Part shown: one piece after another, positions 1-10,538 of the stretch
Numbering within the stretch: the first letter of the stretch is position 1
Layout: each line of letters opens with the position of its first letter
Assembly: GCA_027475525.1 (NCBI GenBank)
Contig: JAMWFC010000092.1
Coordinates: 744,001-808,000 of the forward strand
Direction of reading: 5' to 3'
Length of the DNA stretch: 64,000 nucleotides
Source of the DNA: Macrolepiota albuminosa
Taxonomy: Eukaryota > Basidiomycota > Agaricomycetes > Agaricales > Agaricaceae
Made by a program: the position numbers and the translations under genes
Notes under the pieces: generated by a model
Database searches by the model: none
Seen by the model: the letters and a program-made list of their open reading frames with translations, nothing else
What the model was told of the DNA's origin: nothing

Positions 1-113
1 CCGTCTACCCACCTCTCCCGTACGAACCTCCATATCACGCCCGGTACCCGACCACTACTCCGCGCAGACCCCCCGCCCCGTCTACCCACCTCTCCCGTAC
101 GAACCTCCATATC
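1..113. repeat. 77-bp-offset duplication, gag A
   Basis: Bases 1-36 recur at 78-113; the first unit extends left of the window. Confidence 0.85.
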
Positions 114-1031
114 CCCACCGCCACTAGGCCCCCGACCCGTCCCTCTACGACCTGGGGCCCTCAGCTAGCTGGGCCCCTCCGCCCAATTTAGCCATGGCAC
201 GACCCGTGGAGGTCCCCTCGTACCGGAGCATCTCCGGGGGCCTGCCGGAGACCCCACCTGTACCCAGTGGACCTCGCCCGATTCCCCCCACCGAGGGCCC
301 CTTTGCACCCACCCCCTACTACGGTTACCAGCGCCCCGTCCCCCAACCCCGTGAACCCCGAGGACCTCCCTACCCCGACTACCCCCCTTGTCATTACCCG
401 GCCGCCGCCCCACCCACTCGAACCCCCCCCTCGCCAATGGGACGACGACGCCTCGAGGAGTATGAACGGCAACGGGACGAGGTACTCCGCTCCCTCAGGA
501 TCTCGCCAGAGAACTTCGCGCAATGGACAAGGACGCTGCTCGTGGAATTCGGACACGACGACTTCAAAGGCACTCCGGAGGAATGGGCTCACTGCCTGGT
601 CAAATTCGGGGATCGCCTCACGCGAGGAGAACTCCCGGAGCAAACCATGGTAAAGTATAGGCGCAACACGATCCTCCGGGAAGAGTTACAGCAACTGCTC
701 GACGAAGTCCACGCGTCCCCCTCCCCTCGGCCCCTCAACAACCCTGCGGACCCAGGTTGCTCGATTCACATTCGACGGGAACCCCTGGAACCGGCCCCAG
801 CAGTCCCGGCAGCCCCCACGGTCCCCACTCCAGAGCAACGACAACGGGAAGAATGGCAGAACGCCTCAGCCATATTACGGTCCCTCAACCCGACTGGAGG
901 TCTTTTCTACCAATTCGCTGCCTGCACGGTAGGCTTGTCAACTCGTCGCAGGGCTAATTCCGTTCCTAGTACCTTCGAGACCTGGGGGCAGCCCCAGAGA
1001 CCCCTGGAACCCCTCCCGCGAATGGACAACG

Positions 1032-1185
1032 CCCGACCTCCGCCCCCGGCGAACCCCGGTAGAGCCCGGGTGGACACCCCTAGTACGGACGACACGTTAT
1101 GCTACATCCTTGACCCCCGCCCCCGGCGAACCCCGGTAGAGCCCGGGTGGACACCCCTAGTACGGACGACACGTTATGCTACATC
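1032..1185. repeat. 77-bp-offset duplication, gag A
   Basis: Units 1032-1108 and 1109-1185; shifts gag after DTLCYI. Confidence 0.95.
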
Positions 1186-2227
1186 GACGAGCTCACGCGC
1201 GACAACAACGAACAACGTCCCGTGCCCGCGCCCACCCTGGCACCAACACCGCCCCCACATCCGCCCTGGCCCCTCCGGAACGCAACTTCCGCCGCGATCT
1301 GCCACCCCACTTCGACCTACGGAACCCCCCGCGACCCCCGATGCAAGCCCGACCCTCCCGGATTGAACGTCCCCCGTGCAACCCGGCACCCGACCCAGCA
1401 CCTAACCCCCTCCGCCCGACCCGACACCGCCGAACCCTCCCCGACCGCCTCCGCCACCCCCAGCTGAACCTCGAGGACGACCCCCAGGCCCTCCACCTCC
1501 GCCACTCCCTGCGTGGAGACCCGGGCCCCCTCCTGGCAGGAACGAACCCCCTTGGGACAACGGACCTCCCAGGCATGGACCCCCAGGTGAGCCACCCGGA
1601 GGAGGACCTCCCGGCGGGTGGGGCCCCGCCCTTGGTGCTTTTCCTCCTCAAGGAGGGGGGGGTAATCACTATTACTACTATTACAATGCTGGCCCTCCTC
1701 CCCGCAACGCTGCTGGACCGGACGACGCTCGCGACGCCCTCGCCTGCAAAGGACGACTGGACATCCAGAAGCCCGACGCTTTCACGGGCCAGGACCCCCG
1801 AAAATGGCGTACCTTCCTCACTCAGTGTCTCAATACGTTCCAGGCAAAGCCGCTCACGTTTCAGGTTGACAGCTCCCGGGTGGCCTTTGCCGCATCATAC
1901 CTCCAGGGGATCGCCTTCGATCACTACACGGCCCTCATCCAGTTTGACCCCAACAACCCGGCACTCGCTCGCTGGCAAGCCTTTGTCGACGAGTTCTCCG
2001 GGAAATTCGGGATATACGACACCGTGGCCGAGGCCGAGGACAACCTCTTCAACCTCCGGATGCGCTCTGAAGAACGTTTCACTACCTTCATCGTACGTTT
2101 TGAAAAGGAGGCTTACGAGACAGGTTGGAATTACAGCGCCCTCCGGTACGCCCTCCGCCGCGCCCTCCCACAACGTATCAAGGATGTCCTCCGACTCGCC
2201 CCGAAACAACCCTCCTACGACGGATAC

Positions 2228-2381
2228 AAGGCCCTCGTCATGCAGATCGACCAACGCTACTGGGAAGACCGCAGCGAGTATTCGAATTCTCGACCCCCCT
2301 GGAAAAGGCCCTCGTCATGCAGATCGACCAACGCTACTGGGAAGACCGCAGCGAGTATTCGAATTCTCGACCCCCCTGGAA
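2228..2381. repeat. 77-bp-offset duplication, gag A
   Basis: Exact units 2228-2304 and 2305-2381, after the capsid region. Confidence 0.97.
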
Positions 2382-3271
2382 CCCTAGAGGAGGACCCCCT
2401 TGGCCCTCCGGCGAAGCCCCCACCCCGGTCCCCCCGCGTTCCCTGGCGGCCGACCCCCGGTGAGTCGCGGCCCGCCCAATGCTAACCCTGGCAGCGGCGC
2501 CCGCCCCCAGGCCCAACTCAACGCCGCCGTGGCCGCCCACGACCCGAGCGACGTGCCAAGCCCCGAGGAACCCCCGGAAGACCCCGAAGACTTCGACGTC
2601 GACGACGAACAGGATGAGGAGGCCCTCCGAGCCAACCGGCTTCAAAAGAAGGGACGACCCTGGATTGAAGTTCCGACGGATGTGCAGGAACGACGGAGAA
2701 GGGAGGGTGTCTGCATACTCTGTGGTGAGAAAGATCATTTCATCTCCGAGTGCCCCAAACGACAGGTCATGGGACGTGCCACCTGGACCTTCGAAGGGGA
2801 GGACGCCACCTACGAGTATTCAGAAAACGACCCGGCGATTTAGACCCGGAAGACGCCCTAAATCGCGGAATCGACTCCGACGTCTTCTCCGCCCCGGTCT
2901 CACATCTTCGCTCTACGACACTCATACAGGACACCCTCACGGCTTACCTACCCTCCCACTCTTCGCACTCCCTCCTCCTCAAAACCCGCCTCACCCCCTC
3001 CGGAACTCCCCTCAGCACCCTCGTCGACAGCGGCGCCACCGACAACTTCATCGACGAAGCATGGTCTACCCTCGCCCCGGAACCCGCCCAGCGACTCCCG
3101 GTCCCGGTACGGCTCTGCCTCTTCGACGGAGACGCCTCTACGGCAGGGGACATCACTCATTTTGTGCGTATGCCCGTTACCTTTGCCAATGGACAGACTC
3201 ACACCCTCCGGATGTTGATAACCAAACTCCACCCTTCCGCACCCCTGGTCCTAGGGCTTCCGTGGCTCCGG

Positions 3272-3425
3272 GACACTAACCCCCGCATCAATTGGCGACA
3301 CCTCACCCTTCGCCTGACCCGGGACCCGACCCCCGACGACCAGCAACTGACACTAACCCCCGCATCAATTGGCGACACCTCACCCTTCGCCTGACCCGGG
3401 ACCCGACCCCCGACGACCAGCAACT
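3272..3425. repeat. 77-bp-offset duplication, between protease units of A
   Basis: Units 3272-3348 and 3349-3425. The two DSGAT motifs lie outside it, so it does not create the protease duplication. Confidence 0.97.
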
Positions 3426-3676
3426 CCCCTTTGACATCCCCCACTCCTCCAACCCTACCCCGAAGGACGGGCCTCCACCACCCCCCGGACTCCAGTCCCG
3501 TTCATCCCGATCCTTCGTCATCAATGCCAGGCTGGACGGCGCCCCAGGACCAGTCTCGGCCCTCATCGACAGCGGAGCCACCGGAGTATTCATCAGCGAC
3601 GCTCTCGACCTCCCCCACGACTCCCTCGACCAGCCCCTCCGCCTGCAACGCCTCGACGGCACCCCCTCCTCCTCCG

Positions 3677-3830
3677 GCCCCATCCAAAGGTCTCACTCGG
3701 GACGCGTGACCCTGGACAACAACTACGAGTTCACTTCTGACTTCCTGGTCACGGCCCCATCCAAAGGTCTCACTCGGGACGCGTGACCCTGGACAACAAC
3801 TACGAGTTCACTTCTGACTTCCTGGTCACG
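3677..3830. repeat. 77-bp-offset duplication, protease unit 2 of A
   Basis: Units 3677-3753 and 3754-3830; together with 3349-3425 it explains the frame change into the 3783-7478 ORF. Confidence 0.97.
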
Positions 3831-4052
3831 CGACTTCACGAATCGACCCCGATGGTGCTGGGACTGCCCTGGCTGCGCGACACAAACCCCGACATCGATT
3901 GGAGGACGCTCACCATGACCTTCCCGGGACCCGAAGACCACCCCTCGACCGCCGTGCACCTCCGGGCTCTAGGAAGCGACCCGACGCCCGACACCCCCGG
4001 GACGACTGCCGCGCCCCCCACGCATGCACCACCCCCGCCCATCCGAGACCGC

Positions 4053-4205
4053 AAGGCCCCCGATCGACCCCCAAACATTCCTTGGAACAAGTACAAGGGG
4101 CCGAACTACCCCTGCCGGTCTCAGACACGAAGGCCCCCGATCGACCCCCAAACATTCCTTGAAACAAGTACAAGGGCCGAACTACCCCTGCCGGTCTCAG
4201 ACACG
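4053..4205. repeat. 77-bp-offset duplication, pol A linker
   Basis: Second unit has one substitution and one deleted G; a further 1-bp loss downstream restores the frame. Confidence 0.95.
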
Positions 4206-7156
4206 CGTCACACCCGCTCGGCTGATGCTTCCGCGACCCCGATCGACCCGAGCGCACTCGACATTAGGATCATTGGGGCCGCCCCCTTCGCCCGCCTCAT
4301 GAGGGATGGAACTCCCACGTTTCAGCTACACACCTCGCCCTCTCTCCCGGAAGAACACCTACGAGGGGACGCTATTTCCCCGGAACAGAAAACCGAGGAG
4401 CAAATCCTCCGAGAAGTAGTTCCCCCGGAGTATCACGAGTTCGCTGACGTATTCTCCGAAGGAGACGCCAAGGAGATTCCCCCTCACCGCCCCTATGATC
4501 ACACCATCAACCTCAAGGAAGGAGCCACCCCCCCTTTCGGCAAGGTCTACAACATGTCGGAGGTCGAACTCCGGGCTCTCAAGGACTACCTCGACGAAAT
4601 GCTCGGTAAGGGATTCATCCGACCCTCCGCCTCCGCCGCCGGAGCCCCGGTTCTATTTGCCAAGAAGAAGGACGGCTCGCTCCGACTCTGTGTCGACTAC
4701 CGGGGACTCAATAAGATCACCAAGAAGAACCGCTACCCGCTCCCGCTCATTGGCGATCTGGTCGATCGACTCCGCAGTGCCAAGGTTTATACAAAGATCG
4801 ACCTCCGCTCCGGTTACAACAACGTCCGCATCGCCCCGGGACATGAGTGGAAAACCGCGTTCCGCACGCGGTATGGTCTGTTTGAGTACCTTGTAATGCC
4901 TTTCGGAATGACTAACTCCCCCGCCACGTTCCAATACTTCATGAACGACATCTTCCACGACATGAGCGACGTCTTCGTGATAGTCTACCTGGACGACATA
5001 CTCATCTACTCCGACTCGCCGGAGGATCACCAGAAGCACGTCCGGCAGGTCCTCGAACGCCTCCGGGAACACAACCTCCACGCCAAGCCCGAGAAGTGTT
5101 CATTCCATACCGAAGAGGTTGAGTATCTTGGCGTCATAGTATCCCCGAATGGCGTCCGCATGGATCCCCACAAGGTCGAGGCCATTGTCAACTGGCCGCA
5201 ACCCCAGAACGTCAAGGAAGTACAATCTTTCCTGGGTTTCGCTAATTTCTACCGGAGGTTCATAGATAACTACTCCGGTATCACGAAACCTCTCAACCGG
5301 CTCACGCGCAAGGACGTCGCCTGGAACTGGGACAGTAAGTGCCAGAGCGTCTTTAACCTGCTCAAGGAGGCTTTCACAGCTGCCCCCGTCCTCCGGCACT
5401 ACGACCCGGCCCTCCCGATTATCCTGGAATGCGACGCCTCCGACTACGCCATCGCCGGGATTCTCTCGCAGATGGAACCTGACGGCGGGGAGCCCCGGCC
5501 AGTCGCCTTCTACACCCGGTCCATGATCGACGCCGAGCTCAACTACGACATCTACGACAAGGAGCTCCTCGCCATCGTCGAAGCCTTCAAACAATGGCGA
5601 GCCTACCTCGAGGGAGCCCGGCACCGGATTCAGGTCTACTCGGATCATAACAACCTGCAGTACTTCACCACGACCAAGCAACTGAGTCGACGGCAGGCCC
5701 GGTGGTCCGAGATCCTCTCGGAGTACGATTTCACGATCCAGTACCGCCCGGGACGACTGGGAGCTAAGCCCGATGCCCTTACCCGCCGACCGGACGTCTA
5801 CCCCAAGAAGTCATTCGAGGCGGAACGCAATGCGTTCAATCATCGCGTGGTGATCCCTCCCGAACATCTGAATGCCGTACTGATCTTAAACGACAAAGGA
5901 ACCCTGAACCAGATCCGCCGCGCTCCCCGAGACAAGTACTTCACCGATCACGACCCCCGAAACTCTTCCGACAAGACCGACCGGGACCCCGCCTTCTCCT
6001 TGTCCCCCGACGAAAAACTCCTCCTCCGGGACGGCCGCATCTACGTCCCGGATCACGCCCGACTCCGCTACGATGTCCTCCGTCAACACCACAATCATAA
6101 GCTCCGGGGACACCCTGGGATACGTAAGACTCTCCAGCTGATCTCCCGAACTTACTTTTGGCCAGGGTTGAAAAAGGACGTGACCCGCTACATTCGATCA
6201 TGTGAACCCTGCCTCCGGGCCAAGGTCCCCCGACACCGGCCATATGGACTCCTGAAACCCCTGCCAGTCGGACGACGCCCCTGGTCCTCCATATCCCTGG
6301 ACCACATCGTCGAACTCCCAGAGTCTGAAGGGTTCGATGCCATTCTCGTCGTTGTGTGCAGGCTAACCAAACAGGGCATCTTCCTACCCTGCCACACCAC
6401 GGACACCGCCCCGGACTTCGCCCGACTGTTCCTCGAGCACGTCTTCGCCAAACATGGACTCCCGGACGACATCGTCTCCGACCGTGGCCCCCTCTTCGTG
6501 TCCAAGTTTTGGACTTCCCTGTGTAAGGCACTTGAAGTAAAGACTAACCTCTCTACCGCCTACCACCCCAAAACCGACGGCCAAACCGAAAGGGTCAACC
6601 AGTCCCTCGAGCAGTACCTCCGGCTGTACGTCAACTACTTGCAGGACGACTGGCGCGCCGAGCTCCCCCTGGCCGAGTTCACCTACAACAACACGCCACA
6701 CTCTGCCACCGGGGTATCACCCTTCTTTGCCAACAAGGGATACCACCCTCGACTGACACTCTCGCTCCGGGACATCCCGTCGCACGCCGCCCATGAGGTC
6801 GCCCGGGATCTCCAATCCCTTCACGAGTTTCTCCGGGAAGAGATCGACATCGCGAACCGGGCCTACGTGAAACACGCCGACCGGAAACGGGAAGACACCC
6901 CCGACTGGGCCCCCGGGACAAAGGTATGGTTAGATCGACGACACCTCCGCACCCGCCGGCCCTCTCCAAAACTCGATCACAAGCGTCTCGGCCCGTTCAA
7001 AATATTGAAGAAGGTCTCATCCCACGCCTACAAGATCGAGCTCCCCCCGGGACTAAAAGGTCTGCACCCGGTATTCCACGTCCGCCTCCTGGAACGACAC
7101 CCCCCGGATCCTTTCTCCGAACGGCGTCCCGAGCCCCCTCCCCCGGTCGAGGTCGA

Positions 7157-7310
7157 GGACGAGTACCACTACGAAGTTGAAGACATCCTCGACTCCCGGA
7201 ACATTCGGGGACGACCCCACTTCCTCGTACGGTGGACGAGTACCACTACGAAGTTGAAGACATCCTCGACTCCCGGAACATTCGGGGACGACCCCACTTC
7301 CTCGTACGGT
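7157..7310. repeat. 77-bp-offset duplication, chromodomain of A
   Basis: Units 7157-7233 and 7234-7310. Confidence 0.97.
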
Positions 7311-7447
7311 AGAAGGGATACGGCCCGGAAGACGACACTTGGGAACCATGCCGAAACCTCGAAGGTGCCCTCGACAAACTCCGGGACTTCCAACAACGGC
7401 ACCCGGGAAACGACCTTCCCGGGCGCAGGACTCACAGACGGCAGTAG

Positions 7448-7784
7448 TGGGCGTAACCCCCGCCTCTGGGCCCAGTAGGGATTCAACTCCCATGTATACT
7501 TTCTACCTTTTCCTTTCTAGACCTTACTCCTTTTTAGTACCTTTTCATAGTAGTGTCCCGGCGTCTGGGCAAGATGTTCTTTCCGGTTTCTTTCGGTTTC
7601 TTTCGCCCCCTTACTCCTACTGACCCGGGACAGCCAAGTATATACATTTTCTTTTATAGAGTACACTATACTACAGCTACGGGACGGCAACACCTACTGA
7701 CCCGGGACAGCCAAGTATATACATTTTCTTTTATAGAGTACACTATACTACAGCTACGGAACGGCAACAAGAAAACGGGGGCCC
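7448..7784. other. Pol / antisense-gene convergent spacer
   Basis: Both transcription units end toward this pyrimidine-rich, partly AT-rich stretch. It contains one 77-bp duplication (7621-7774) and no ORF that I can support. The matching spacer in copy B (32818-33167) keeps the GTGTCCCGG and AAGTATATACATTTT blocks, so it may hold 3' processing signals for one or both transcripts. Confidence 0.5.
7621..7774. repeat. 77-bp-offset duplication, spacer of A
   Basis: Units starting TGACCCGGGACAGCC at 7621 and 7698. Confidence 0.95.
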
Positions 7785-9594
7785 CTAGAGCTGGGGCCCC
7801 AAACTACCCTCTCCCCCCCCTCCCCTCGGCCAACCCCGGAACTCTCCCCCCACCCCCTCCGGACCGTGATCCCCGCACATCTCCTCGACCAACATCTCCC
7901 AAGTCGGAAGGGGCTCACCCTCGTCCAACACGCGCTCGAACCAGGAGCCCGGGGCAGGCACATTCCTCCGGCGGTGGGCGACCACCAACCGCCCCAAGAG
8001 GTCGAGGCCGCGCTCCACCCCAGGGGTCGTCATCTCCGCGTGCTGCCCCTCCTGCAGCGCGGCAAGCGCCGCGGCAACCCTGTCCAGGAGCAGACGGTGC
8101 TCCCGGGCCCAGCCTGGAGACGTTAGCGGATGAATGTGCAAGCAACAGAGAGACCTACTCAGGGATGCCATGCGCGCGATCACCATGTCACGGCGCAGGC
8201 CCTCCACCAACTCCTGTCCCGAGGGGGCCCTCTCCGGGACTCCCACTCCCTGCCCAAACCGCACCCTCAGCGCCTCCAGCTCCGCCTCCACCTCCCCCCT
8301 AGCGACCCGGGCCTCCTCCAGCTGTCGCAGCGCCTCCCGACTCGCCTCCAGCTCCCCTCGCGCGGCGGTTGCCTCCCCACCCTCCTCCGACTCCCCCAGG
8401 CGCTCTTGAAGGGCCCTCACATCCGCCCCCAGGGGCCGCCCCGACAGAGGGGAGAATGTTGCTGGGGACAGGCGCGGGGGCGAAACAAGGGCCCTCACAT
8501 CCGCCCCAGGGGCCGCCCCGACAGAGGGGAGAATGTTGCTGGGGACAGGCGCGGGGGCGAAACCGGAGACGGGGTCTCCGAGGGCAAGTGCGCCCTCTTG
8601 GAGGGCCCCGGGGAAGGACTGGGCGACGCCCGCCGCTTCCCCTTGTCCAAGTGCCCTCCCTGCCCCTGGGCGACGGACCGAGGGGCCCGGCACGTGATCA
8701 ACACCACGGGCCGGCCCCGGCCCCCCACCCGGGCGACCCCCCGACTCCCTGATCCCCCGCTGGGCACCTCCGCGGGCGCTGCGAGCCCCTCCCCCACCGG
8801 CTCCACCGCCTCCCCCGCTGGCTCCACCACCCAATCACGCTCCTCAACCCCCATCCTCCAGGTAATCCCCCCCAGCGGCCATCCTTGCTCTTAGGCGACA
8901 GAACGCGCCCTCCACAGCGCCGACACGGAACAGCGCTCGTGATTGAGGCAGCAAGCCTCGCACACTGCCGTGTCCCAGCAGGATGAGGGCTCGGGACCTC
9001 GAAGGTGCAGAGCACCCCCCGGCGGGCGCAGTGCAAGCACTGCACCGAAGTCAGCAACAAGGGATCATAGACAGGGCACGACTCACCGGTCCGTTACTCA
9101 CGCACCAAGCGTGAGTAGGCAGTCCCCGGGGCCTCTCCAGGGCCTCCTCAAAAAGATCCTGCGTGGCGCCCGTCCACGCGACACGTTGCCCCTCCGGGAC
9201 CTCTTCCACGGTCCCTATCGCCATCCGGGAGCGGCGAAAACGGGGGGCAGGCAATCTCGGGTGGGGAGGGGGCGGGGGACGAGGAGGGCGTACGGTCATC
9301 CGCGCGGGGCGACTCCGAGAGGGCTCCAGGGGAACGCTGGGGCCAGCCTCGGGAATAGACTCCGGAAGTCGGCTGGGACCCGCCTCCGGGGCCGGAATGT
9401 TGCGTTGTTCTGAAAAGGAAAGGTCAGTGGGGTAAAGGGGCGGCGCGGGAGTACTCACGTTGCTCGGCAAGCGCCGCCACGCGCTCCCGGTCAAGTCGAG
9501 CCCGGTAACGCGCGTCCCGGGCTTCCCACGCCATGAGGGGCGCGACCTCGTTCGTTTGCGGGGGCGTCGGGGAATGCGTTGGCGTACGCGACAT
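7785..9594 (-). CDS. Antisense four-exon gene of copy A (cysteine cluster, basic stretch, coiled coil)
   Basis: Not a recognised named family. Exons on the minus strand: 9594-9459, 9409-9087, 9039-8159 and 8113-7785. The introns are 49, 47 and 45 bp, each GT..AG with a CTGAC/CTAAC-like branch site. Exon 1 (136 bp) and the phases of the first two junctions match copies B and E. Exon 2 is proline/arginine-rich; exon 3 opens with CLHC...C, the first half of a cysteine cluster. One base is missing in the following loop relative to copy E, which shifts the second half. Exon 3 also has a predicted coiled coil (LEEARVARGEVEAELEALR) and exon 4 has the conserved WAREHRLLLD block. Exon 3 contains a 77-bp duplication (8411-8565). 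It converges with pol and starts 129 bp from the 3' LTR. Function unknown; a DNA- or RNA-binding regulator is only a guess. Confidence 0.7.
8411..8565. repeat. 77-bp-offset duplication, antisense exon 3 of A
   Basis: Offset 78 at its left and 77 at its right end because one C is missing from the second unit. Confidence 0.93.
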
Positions 9595-9710
9595 GGTTGA
9601 ACTTGACGGTAAAATTTTTTTTCGATACGTGGCAGGTCAGGTGCCGGATCCCACGGTTGACCCCCGGTCCGAACCACCGGCTACGCGCGCCTCGGAGGGT
9701 CTCGGCGCTG

Positions 9711-9722
9711 AGGGGGGGGTGA
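9711..9722 (+). other. Polypurine tract of copy A
   Basis: A run of A and eight Gs followed by TGA lies directly against the TGTCA start of the 3' LTR. This is the usual position of the primer for plus-strand DNA synthesis. The same tract is present in B and E. Confidence 0.75.
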
Positions 9723-10538
9723 TGTCACGACCCCTCCCCTCCGGGCCCACCCCGGAACACCCCCGGAACACCCTCCGGGACCCTCCCTCCGACCCCACAG
9801 GACACGCCCCGCCATCACGACCGCCGACACCGCCATCACACGCATCAAGGACCGCCATCAGCCGTCACCAGCCCCGATCAACGATCAGATCACGCGACTC
9901 GTGCCGGCGCCATCACACGCATCAAGGACCGCCATCAGCCGTCACCAGCCCCGATCAACGATCAGATCACGCGACTCGTGCCGGCCATCATGCATCACGC
10001 ATCACGGCTCCATCCGCGCCAATTGATCGCGCGCCCCACACGCGCGATCCCGGTATACAGCCCCTGCCGCTACTCAATGACCCCCGGAACTCATCCCAGA
10101 CATCCCGGAACCCCGAGACCCGGCCCCGTAGTACTTATAGTGTAGCTCCCTGTTGTATTCAAGAGTCTTGATATTGCATACACTGTTACTTGGATATTGC
10201 GTGCCCTCTGTTTGACTGGTACACCTCGTTTGGTACGCTTCGACTGGCATGCCTTAGTATTTGCGTGCTATAAGTTTGGTACGCACTTCGCGACTCTTAA
10301 GTTACTAACTTGGTCTCGTCTTAGAACCTCCGGTTCACGACTCGACCCCCTCTAACTCCCAGCCACTCTCATCCAAAACCCCCGGACTCTAGTCCCCTCT
10401 CCCGGGATTACCCCTGTCCTCGCCTTGAACCCCAGAGTCCTAGCCCCAGAGTTCCAGACACCCGAGTATCCATAGATCAAGTCCACATCGTAAGGGCGTC
10501 GCTTTCCCGGAAAGCCCCCGATTCAGCGGAACCTGACA
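9723..10538 (+). repeat. 3' LTR of copy A
   Basis: It begins TGTCACGACC and ends AACCTGACA, with the short inverted ends TGTCA/TGACA also seen in B and E. TATA is at 10136-10139, and the predicted transcript start AGTCTTGATATTG at 10164 is 28 bp downstream, the same spacing as in B and E. The length of 816 bp includes a 77-bp duplication (9831-9984), so about 739 bp is the natural length. The following five bases are CAAGT, the expected target duplication, but the partner lies outside the window. Confidence 0.9.
9831..9984. repeat. 77-bp-offset duplication, 3' LTR of A
   Basis: Units 9831-9907 and 9908-9984. Confidence 0.97.

Larger units (their letters stand above)
1..2843 (+). pseudogene. 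gag: gag of copy A (capsid/nucleocapsid), frame-broken
   Basis: Gag forms the virus-like particle that packages the element RNA. The N-terminal third is very rich in proline and arginine (the ATG at 194 is internal; in copy B gag starts about 70 codons earlier). A retrotransposon-gag-like capsid region follows at about 1770-2260, with the WAFAASYLQG-type helix region, then an acidic stretch, then a CCHC zinc knuckle (CILCGEKDHFISEC) at 2712-2753. Gag stops at TAG 2841-2843. The reading frame is broken at the 77-bp duplications near 37-113, 1109-1185 and 2305-2381, and by at least one small indel near 1200-1350. Pol overlaps its end in the -1 frame. Confidence 0.85.
2750..7447 (+). pseudogene. 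pol: pol of copy A: two protease units, RT, RNase H, integrase, chromodomain
   Basis: The polyprotein copies element RNA into DNA and integrates it. In order: protease unit 1 (DSGAT at 3026-3040, LGLPWL near 3250), protease unit 2 (DSGAT at 3568-3582, LGLPWL near 3860), reverse transcriptase with YLDD at 4986-4997, RNase H (D in LECDASD, E in DKELLAI, D in VYSDHNN), an HHCC integrase finger near 6085-6215, a DD35E core (SLDHI, VSDRG, DGQTE) and a chromodomain at about 7150-7350. The frame is open from 3783 to 7478. A W-to-stop change (TAG at 7312-7314) and the 77-bp duplication at 7234-7310 break the chromodomain; the homologous end is TAG 7445-7447. The pol frame overlaps the end of gag by about 95 nt, so -1 frameshifting is inferred. 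Confidence 0.9.
1..10538 (+). mobile_element. Family-1 Ty3/gypsy chromovirus, copy A (5' end outside window)
   Basis: This is a plus-strand LTR retrotransposon of which the 5' LTR and the first codons of gag lie to the left of the window. Order: gag, pol in the -1 frame, an antisense spliced gene, a purine tract and the 3' LTR. It is the copy with the best-preserved pol. Comparison with copies B and E (same order, same domains) defines its limits. Family assignment rests on gene order PR-RT-RH-IN and the C-terminal chromodomain. Most frame breaks coincide with 77-bp duplications, so the real element may be less damaged than it looks. Confidence 0.93.

Noticed and set aside
7785..8834. Single long minus-strand ORF (349 codons) read straight through in copy A
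   Set aside because: It reads through intron 3 because 45 bp is divisible by three. The splice sites conserved in all copies and the frame of exon 3 favour the four-exon model.
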